This document shows positions 1-5,205 of a stretch of 7,443 bases of DNA, in pieces. The notes under the pieces are model-generated. The model was not told where the DNA came from and made no database searches. It was given only the letters and a program-made list of their open reading frames with translations. This DNA comes from a bacterium (GTDB lineage: Bacteria; Eremiobacterota; Eremiobacteria; Baltobacterales; Baltobacteraceae), in NCBI GenBank assembly GCA_021782295.1, contig JAJXVC010000091.1, positions 1 through 7,443 on the forward strand, written 5' to 3'. The position numbers and the translations under genes are program-made. Position 1 is the first letter of the stretch, and every line of letters begins with the position of its first letter.

Positions 1-1485
1 GCGAGCGTTGCAGCGCCCGCGAAGCTCGGCGACGAGCGCGGGCTGCCCGTCCTCGGCCCCGATGCTGCCGCGCAGCACGAGCTCCTCGCCCTCGAAGGCT
101 CCGTAGAGGCCGACCGGAGCGGTACACCCTGCACCGAGCTCGCGGAGTGCGGCGCGCTCGGCGGTCACCGCGCGTTCGCTCGGTTCGTGGTTGAGGGCGG
201 CACGCAGCACCGGTGCGAGCGGTGCGTCGAGCAGCGTCTCGACTGCAAGCGCGCCCTGCCCCGCGGCCGGTAAGAGGCTCTCGATCGAAAAGGGGACCGC
301 GTAGGTCGCCCGCAGCCCCAGCCGCCGGAGCCCGGCCGCCGCCAAGACGATCGCGTCGTACTGCCCCTCGCGAAGTTTGCGTAGCCGCGTGTCGACGTTT
401 CCGCGAATATCGACATACTCGAGATCGCTGCGCAATGCGAATAATTGTGCGCGCCGCCGCGGGCTGGAAGTGCCGATGCGCGCGCCGGGCGGAAGTTCTT
501 CGAAACTCGCAAAGCGTTCGCTGCAATAGAGATCGCGAACGTCTTCGCGCTCCGATATCGCGCAGAGTTGCATCCCCGGCGGCAGGGCGCTCGGAAGATC
601 TTTCGCCGAATGAACCGCGTAATCGGCGCGCCCTTCGGCGAGCGCGCGTTCGAGTTCTTTGACGAAGATCGCTTGCTGCCCCATCGCTGCGAGCGCGCTG
701 CTGCGGTCGCGGTCGCCGACGGTCGATATCTCGAGCATCGTCGAAGCGATGCCGCTGCGCGCGAGGCGCGAAGCGACGTGGCGCGATTGCCACAGGGCGA
801 GCGCGCTGGCGCGCGTCGCGCAGACGGCGCTGCCGGTCGTCGGCGTGAGGCCGTCGGCGAGCAACGTCGCGGCGGTCGCTTCGACGACATCTTCAATGCG
901 ATTGCGATCCATCGTGGCGAGTTCGTCGAGCGGCAATTCGGAGAGCGCGCGCATGACGATGGTGCGCTGCTCCGACGAAAGCGTGTCGCGCACGTAACTG
1001 CGCGCGATGGCGAGCGTTCGTGCCGCGGCGTCGTAGCGTGCGTCGAAATGGAGCGCGATCTCGCGCGCAATACGCTTCGAAAATGCGGGTGTGCCGACGC
1101 CGGAGTCGATGCTGAAGGTGAGGCCGCCGACCTTGACGACCGCGGGCATCGTCGCATCGCCGCGCGTCGAATCGGTCGAATCGATGGTGAGGATTCCGCG
1201 CGCGCGCGCATCGCGACCGACGCGCTCGTTCACCGCGCCGTCGTCGGTTGCAACGACGCAGAGGAATGCGCCGGTGAGATCCTCCTCGCGGTAGGCGCGC
1301 CGTTCGCAGCGCACGCCGGGGTTCGCTACAAGGAGTGCCTCCATCGCCTCGCAGAGCTGCGGGGCGACGACGAAGAGGTTGGCGCCTGCTTCGATAAAGG
1401 AACGGGCTTTGCGGGCTGCGACCGAACCGGCACCTACCAGCACGATGAGTCGCCCCGCGAGGCGAAGGGAGAGCGGAAGCGACAT
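1..1485 (-). CDS. hemC: SirC/CysG-N-type siroheme synthase domain fused to hydroxymethylbilane synthase (HemC); 3' end outside window
   Basis: I translated this frame by hand: 495 codons from ATG at 1485 to base 1 with no stop. Residues 1-145 look like the NAD-binding precorrin-2 dehydrogenase/sirohydrochlorin ferrochelatase domain: Rossmann glycine loop VGAGSVAARKA (17-27), VVAP (39-42), VVATDD (77-82), a candidate catalytic Asp at 102 or 105, and MPA at 113. Residues 146-217 are helical, like the C-terminal part of SirC. Residues 218-495 are HemC, which polymerises four porphobilinogens to hydroxymethylbilane in the cytosol: ATRASALALWQ (223-233), VHSAKDLP with catalytic Asp296, GTSSPRRRAQL (338-348), IRGNVDTRL (360-368) and GAGCTAPVG with Cys454 for the dipyrromethane cofactor. 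By comparison with the roughly 310-residue stand-alone HemC, only about 30 residues should be missing, unless another domain such as HemD follows. An in-frame ATG at 1533 is possible, but 1485 fits the family N terminus better. The domain assignments are strong. Whether both activities persist is inference. Confidence 0.92.
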   Translation of the reverse strand, partial: MSLPLSLRLAGRLIVLVGAGSVAARKARSFIEAGANLFVVAPQLCEAMEALLVANPGVRCERRAYREEDLTGAFLCVVATDDGAVNERVGRDARARGILTIDSTDSTRGDATMPAVVKVGGLTFSIDSGVGTPAFSKRIAREIALHFDARYDAAARTLAIARSYVRDTLSSEQRTIVMRALSELPLDELATMDRNRIEDVVEATAATLLADGLTPTTGSAVCATRASALALWQSRHVASRLARSGIASTMLEISTVGDRDRSSALAAMGQQAIFVKELERALAEGRADYAVHSAKDLPSALPPGMQLCAISEREDVRDLYCSERFASFEELPPGARIGTSSPRRRAQLFALRSDLEYVDIRGNVDTRLRKLREGQYDAIVLAAAGLRRLGLRATYAVPFSIESLLPAAGQGALAVETLLDAPLAPVLRAALNHEPSERAVTAERAALRELGAGCTAPVGLYGAFEGEELVLRGSIGAEDGQPALVAELRGRCNAR

Positions 1486-1498
1486 GATGCGGCATGGA

Positions 1499-1518
1499 TT
1501 CCGCACCGCCGTGCGAAA
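1499..1518. promoter_or_regulatory. Imperfect palindrome in the divergent spacer, candidate operator
   Basis: Between the divergent hemC-fusion and glycosyltransferase genes lies TTCCGCAC-CGCC-GTGCGAAA: two 8-base arms matching at 7 of 8 positions around a 4-base centre. Its position in the 46-bp spacer would suit a shared operator. In DNA this GC-rich, short palindromes arise often by chance. I see no convincing -35/-10 pair on either strand. If the glycosyltransferase actually starts at 1484 or 1487, the site would be coding. Confidence 0.2.
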
Positions 1519-1531
1519 CTCTGCTCCGCGC

Positions 1532-3178
1532 ATGCAACGTCCCACTCGCGCTGCGCTTCTCGGTGCGCTCGCCTCGGCGCTCCTGGTGCTGCCGGGGCTC
1601 GGAGCGGGCACCCTTTGGGACAACAGCGAGACGATCTACGGAGAGGTGGCGCGGGAGATTCTGCTCACCCACGACTGGATCGTGATGCACTACAACGGCC
1701 TGCCGTGGTTCGTTCAGCCGCCGCTCTACTTTTGGGTGGCGGCGCTCTGCGTGAAGCTCTTCGGGCTCACCTCTTTTGCGATGCGCCTTCCGGCAGCGTT
1801 GGCGACCATCGCGATGGGGGCGATGACCGGCTACGCGGTCGCACGCCAACTCGGCTCGCGCGTCGGCGTCTTCGCGGCGGTGATTCTCTCGAGCTCGCTC
1901 ATGCAGGCGATTATCGGACGGCTCGCGATCATGGATGCCTTGCTCGATTGCGCGGTCGCCATGACGGTATTCTGGTGGTTTCGCGGCCTTCAGACCGGCA
2001 AACGCCGCTACTATATTTTCGGCGCGGTCGCTGCGGGCTTCGGCTTCTTAGCGAAGGGCCCGGTCGCGCCGGTGGTGGCATTGATCGTCTTGCTCCCCTA
2101 CGCATTTTGGAGCGTGAAGGTCGAACGCATCTCGTGGCCGCGGCTCTCGACGTGGTGGTGGGGAGCCTTTGCTTTCGCGGCAACGGTCGCGCCGTGGTTC
2201 ATCGCGCTCGTCATGCGCACCGGATTCGCTTCGGTCGTTACGCTCATCGGCCACTACACGATCGGTCGCTACACCGGCGTGATCGAGAACCAGTCGGGGC
2301 CGGTCTGGTACTATCTGCCGGTACTCGTCGTCGGGTTCTTCCCGTGGATCGCGTTATTGCCCAGCGCGGTCCTCGGCGGAATCTCGCGCTTGAGACTCGG
2401 CGAAAACGACGAACGGGCACGCGTCTTGCGCCTGGCGTTTTGCTGGGCGGTCGTGCCGTTGCTCTTCTTTTCGTTCGCGCGTACGAAGTTACCCAACTAT
2501 ATTGCGTTGGAGTTTCCGGCGATCGCCGTGATCTGCGCGATCTATCTCGACGGTTTGCTGGAACGCTCTCGCGTTCGCGCCGCGCTCGTCGCAACGTTGG
2601 CCGTGCCGTTGGTGATCGGATTATTGGCGATTGCGGTGGCGATCTTCGCTCGCGACAATCACCTCGGCGAACCGCTCGCGGTGTTGCGCCCGGCATTGAT
2701 CGCGATGGGCGTGACCATCGCGCTGGGAGGCATTGCGATGGTGGCGATGCTGATGCGCAGGGCGACAGCTCCCTTTGCACCTTTTGCGTTGGCGCTGGCG
2801 ATGGCGGTGGCGGTCGACGTGCTCGGTCTCGTCGCGCTGCCGCGCGCGGAACTCTTCAAACCGGTGCCGCGCCTCGCGCGAATCGTCGATGCGCTGCGCC
2901 GCCCCGGCGATATCGTCGTCGACGGCGGCATCGTCGGCGGCGGATCGTTGCTCTTCTACACGAAGCCGCCGGTCGCGCTTCTCGCGCTCTTTAATGCCGA
3001 CGTCGGCGTCAACACGCCGACCCTGCGCGACGTCGTCTGCACCGCACCGCGCGCCTTCGTGTTCTATACCGGCACCTCGGTCGCATCGCAACCGAGCTTC
3101 GGCCGCACAACGCGCGTGATCGCACGGAGCGGCAACGTCGCGGTGATGCGCTATAGCGGGCCGCCCTGCACGAAGTGA
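1532..3178 (+). CDS. ArnT/PMT-family polytopic membrane glycosyltransferase (GT-C fold)
   Basis: This 548-residue integral membrane protein resembles ArnT and other dolichyl/undecaprenyl-phosphate-sugar transferases, which move a sugar from a polyprenyl-phosphate donor to lipid or protein on the outer face of the inner membrane. It has a first helix at about 7-25, followed by an acidic loop WDNSETIYGEVARE (29-42), the place of the catalytic/metal-binding acidic residues in GT-C enzymes. After that come PPLYFW (63-68), many hydrophobic helices, an LAKGP loop and a KLPNY...FP motif typical of ArnT-like proteins. A soluble segment of about 100 residues ends the protein. The start at 1532 (MQRPTR) directly precedes helix 1. 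In-frame ATGs at 1484 and 1487 have a purine-rich AGGGAG upstream but would overlap the divergent hemC start. The acceptor and sugar cannot be told from sequence. It overlaps the next gene by 4 bp, so the two are probably co-translated. Confidence 0.85.
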   Translation: MQRPTRAALLGALASALLVLPGLGAGTLWDNSETIYGEVAREILLTHDWIVMHYNGLPWFVQPPLYFWVAALCVKLFGLTSFAMRLPAALATIAMGAMTGYAVARQLGSRVGVFAAVILSSSLMQAIIGRLAIMDALLDCAVAMTVFWWFRGLQTGKRRYYIFGAVAAGFGFLAKGPVAPVVALIVLLPYAFWSVKVERISWPRLSTWWWGAFAFAATVAPWFIALVMRTGFASVVTLIGHYTIGRYTGVIENQSGPVWYYLPVLVVGFFPWIALLPSAVLGGISRLRLGENDERARVLRLAFCWAVVPLLFFSFARTKLPNYIALEFPAIAVICAIYLDGLLERSRVRAALVATLAVPLVIGLLAIAVAIFARDNHLGEPLAVLRPALIAMGVTIALGGIAMVAMLMRRATAPFAPFALALAMAVAVDVLGLVALPRAELFKPVPRLARIVDALRRPGDIVVDGGIVGGGSLLFYTKPPVALLALFNADVGVNTPTLRDVVCTAPRAFVFYTGTSVASQPSFGRTTRVIARSGNVAVMRYSGPPCTK

Positions 3179-4062
3179 GGATTGCCGCATTTCACCAATG
3201 CGACGTCTTTACCGATCGGCTCTTCGGCGGTAATCCGCTCGCCGTCGTTCCAAACGCTGACGGCATCGAGAGTGCGACGATGCAGGCATTCGCCCGCGAG
3301 ATGAATTGCTCGGAGAGCACCTTCGTACTCCCTCCGCGCGATCCGCGCGCCGCATATCGTGTGCGCATCTTTACTCCGGGGCGCGAGTTACCGTTCGCCG
3401 GACATCCGACGATCGGTACGGCATGGACGTTGCACCGCCTCGGACTGCTCGATGCCGTCGATTTCGCCTTCGAAATGGAGATCGGGCTCGTTCCGGTTCG
3501 GCGCGAGGGATTGCGTTTCTGGATGCGTCCGCCGCTTCCACGCCTCGGTACGCCGCTTGGCGATCGCTCGTTTGCGGCGGCGCTCGGCGTCACGGAATCG
3601 GAGATCGTCGGCTCGGTTCGCAGGTCGGGGCCGTTCTTGTGCGTTCGCGTGGCGAGCATCGATGCGGCGGCAAAGATCGAACTCGATCGTCGCGAGCTCC
3701 GCTCGCACTGCGATCGAGAGATCGCCGACGGAAACATCCTCGTCGTACAGTACGAGGCGGGGCGAGCCTCGGTGCGGATGGTTGCTGCCATCGCCGATGA
3801 CGTCGGCGAAGATCCCGCGACCGGAAGCGCGGTTGCGCCGATGCTCGCTTTTCTCGCCGCTGCCGGTGCGCTCGGTGCGGAGCGGCGCGAGGTCGAGATC
3901 GAACAGGGGCGCTGGATCGGGAGAACGAGCACGCTGCACGCGCGTCTATCGTGGGACGAGAACCATATTTCGCAGGTCGAGGTCGGCGGTGATTGCGTGC
4001 ATGCGTTTTCCGCCGAGATCGCGTTTGAGGGTGCGGAGACTAGCGGCGCGCGGCAAAGCTGA
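3175..4062 (+). CDS. PhzF-family isomerase/epimerase-like protein
   Basis: The 295-residue product has the whole PhzF pattern. The N terminus is FHQCDVFTDRLFGGNPLAVV (6-25). Glu47 in NCSEST matches the catalytic glutamate of PhzF, which isomerises trans-2,3-dihydro-3-hydroxyanthranilate in phenazine synthesis. GRELPFAGHPTIGTAW (69-84) is the conserved GHPT segment, and near residues 216-225 EDPATGSAVA is the second-half signature. The fold is a diaminopimelate-epimerase-like duplication, and the length is typical. It starts with GTG at 3175, whose last two bases lie in the TGA stop of the glycosyltransferase (GTGA overlap), so coupling is likely. No other phenazine genes are present, so this is best read as one of the many PhzF-like proteins of unknown substrate. 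The last 23 bp overlap the convergent gene. Confidence 0.9.
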   Translation: MRIAAFHQCDVFTDRLFGGNPLAVVPNADGIESATMQAFAREMNCSESTFVLPPRDPRAAYRVRIFTPGRELPFAGHPTIGTAWTLHRLGLLDAVDFAFEMEIGLVPVRREGLRFWMRPPLPRLGTPLGDRSFAAALGVTESEIVGSVRRSGPFLCVRVASIDAAAKIELDRRELRSHCDREIADGNILVVQYEAGRASVRMVAAIADDVGEDPATGSAVAPMLAFLAAAGALGAERREVEIEQGRWIGRTSTLHARLSWDENHISQVEVGGDCVHAFSAEIAFEGAETSGARQS

Positions 4063-4549
4063 GGTCAACGCTCCAATCTTCGATCGCATCGCTCCCGGGC
4101 GTCTCATCGCGAACGTTGCGAACCGTGAATTTCCACGTCGTCGTTTTTCCGGCGCGCGCGGGTAGCGCGGGCGGGGCGACGTGCCCGGTCGGGAATCGGC
4201 CGCCGAATCCGATTCCGCAGGTCGGCGCCGAACCGCTGCCCTCGCCGAGGAGTTGCCCCGGCGCGATCAGCGTTCCGAGAAATTCCTGTTGAGCGGTGCG
4301 CGTGAGGAAGATCGAACCGGCGATCGGCGTCGTCGCATCGCCGAAGGTTCCCGTGCATGGCGGCGCGTTCTCCCGCACTTTGTAGATCGCCGGTGCTTCG
4401 AATTGGAGTATGCCGCGGTCGATCGTCACGCGCGCATTGCGAACGCGCTGAACGTACACGCCGTTTTCGCCGGTATCGGGATTACGAACGTGCACCGTAA
4501 TCGTGCCGTTCATCACGATGCTCAACGCGACCGCAGCGAGCAGATGCAT
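4040..4549 (-). CDS. Small putative exported protein of unknown function
   Basis: I do not recognise a family. The 169-residue product begins with a short hydrophobic stretch (LLAAVALSIVM, 3-13) that could be a weak signal peptide. It continues as beta-rich, Thr/Val/Gly-rich sequence with two cysteines (65 and 111) that could form a disulfide after export, and a WKFTVRNV strand near the end typical of secreted beta-sandwich proteins. No catalytic motif is seen. The ATG lies 1 bp after the TAA of the upstream gene (TAACATG), with no Shine-Dalgarno, so translation probably depends on the upstream gene. Amino-acid composition is ordinary, not the Arg-rich pattern of antisense frames here, which supports it being real. 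Its TAG stop lies inside the 3' end of the phzF-like gene on the other strand (23-bp tail-to-tail overlap). Confidence 0.7.
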   Translation of the reverse strand: MHLLAAVALSIVMNGTITVHVRNPDTGENGVYVQRVRNARVTIDRGILQFEAPAIYKVRENAPPCTGTFGDATTPIAGSIFLTRTAQQEFLGTLIAPGQLLGEGSGSAPTCGIGFGGRFPTGHVAPPALPARAGKTTTWKFTVRNVRDETPGSDAIEDWSVDLSFAARR

Positions 4550-4550
4550 G

Positions 4551-5102
4551 TTACGGCGTAAAAACCGGATGCAGCAAGCGATAGACGGGCGGATAACCGG
4601 GGTCGTTATTGGCGGTGTATCGCAGCAATAATTTGACCAACGGATTCGCCTTCGTCGGTTTCGGCAGGTTCACGATCGCATAATAGACCGTCATGCCCTG
4701 CCCCGGGAAAAGGTTCTTCGGCGTTAACGGTGTGCCGGTCTTCGAGAACGGCGTCTCGTTGCTCGTCGCTTCGGTGCCGTCTTTATAGAAGGCGGTGATA
4801 TCGAGCCCGGGAACTCCGGCCTCGCCGCTCTGCGTGTTCTTCACGGGGACTTCGAAGACGAGGTAACCGTTCGGGGCGTTCACCGTCGCCACGTAGGAGA
4901 CGATCGCTTGCGCGAACGCATCGCTGGGCGCGACCCATCGGATCGCATGGATGCGGTAGTTGAAACCGGTGATGTGAAATTGCTGGTTCATCCGAACCAT
5001 GTCGCCCTTCAATTGGGCGCGGCCGGGGACGCTCGGTGCGGCGGAGACCGCGGTCAGCGTGCATGCAAGAAGTGCTGTAAAAGCGAGTATGCGGTTCATC
5101 AT
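4551..5102 (-). CDS. Secreted protein of unknown function, possible DUF4352-like beta-sandwich
   Basis: The 183-residue product opens with a clear Sec signal peptide: MMNR, hydrophobic ILAFTALLACTLTAV, then SAA-PS with likely cleavage near residue 22. The mature part is beta-rich: a segment with YLVFEVPVKNTQSG, then an Asp-Ile-Thr-Ala-Phe-Tyr-Lys-Asp-Gly strand, a PGQG turn and a VYYAIVNLP strand. This order (strand, N-containing turn, second strand, Pro-Gly before a late strand) is reminiscent of the immunoglobulin-like DUF4352/telokin-like extracellular domains. That is a resemblance only, and no enzyme motif is visible. The frame is open upstream to 5264, but the double ATG at 5102/5099 gives the signal peptide, and the upstream part overlaps the terminator hairpin and the cytochrome stop. 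I see no strong ribosome binding site. It is followed after 1 bp by the other small exported protein, forming a two-gene unit. Confidence 0.8.
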   Translation of the reverse strand: MMNRILAFTALLACTLTAVSAAPSVPGRAQLKGDMVRMNQQFHITGFNYRIHAIRWVAPSDAFAQAIVSYVATVNAPNGYLVFEVPVKNTQSGEAGVPGLDITAFYKDGTEATSNETPFSKTGTPLTPKNLFPGQGMTVYYAIVNLPKPTKANPLVKLLLRYTANNDPGYPPVYRLLHPVFTP

Positions 5103-5147
5103 GGCGCCACGCTGCGACGAACGTCGGCTTGGTTCCTGTAGCAAAGC

Positions 5148-5185
5148 AAGAAGGGGAGCCGCCCGCATGGGCAGCCCCCCTTCTT
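5148..5185 (-). terminator. Rho-independent-type terminator after the cytochrome b-c gene
   Basis: Arms AAGAAGGGG (5148-5156) and CCCCTTCTT (5177-5185) pair over 9 bp. An inner 2-bp and a 4-bp stem (GCCC/GGGC) follow, each after a single mismatch, closing on a GCAT tetraloop. On the minus strand the hairpin sits about 20 bases past the TAG stop of the cytochrome gene and is followed by a weak T-rich run (TTCTTGCTTTGC). The plus-strand side has TTCTTTT, so it could act in both directions. It separates the respiratory operon from the two small exported-protein genes. Confidence 0.75.
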
Positions 5186-5205
5186 TTCGGTCGGAACGAG
5201 CGCGG

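Noticed and set aside
165..1211. Minus-strand frame of 348 codons
   Set aside because: It is offset by one frame from the SirC-HemC gene, extremely Arg/Ser-rich, and has no motif. The true frame has all HemC signatures.
893..1849. Minus-strand frame of 318 codons crossing the divergent spacer
   Set aside because: Arg/His-rich composition; it overlaps both real genes in wrong frames.
445..2994. Very long plus-strand open frame of 849 codons
   Set aside because: Its translation is Arg/Ala/Gly-rich without any domain. It lies antisense to the SirC-HemC gene and out of frame within the glycosyltransferase, whose frames carry clear family motifs. It is a GC-rich shadow.
3175..4062. Phenazine biosynthesis locus
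   Set aside because: Only the PhzF-like gene is present. PhzF homologues are widespread without phenazine synthesis, and no phzA/B/D/E/G partner lies in the window.
3359..4165. Plus-strand frame of 268 codons overlapping the phzF-like gene
   Set aside because: An out-of-frame shadow of the phzF-like gene with Arg/Ser-rich composition and no start context.
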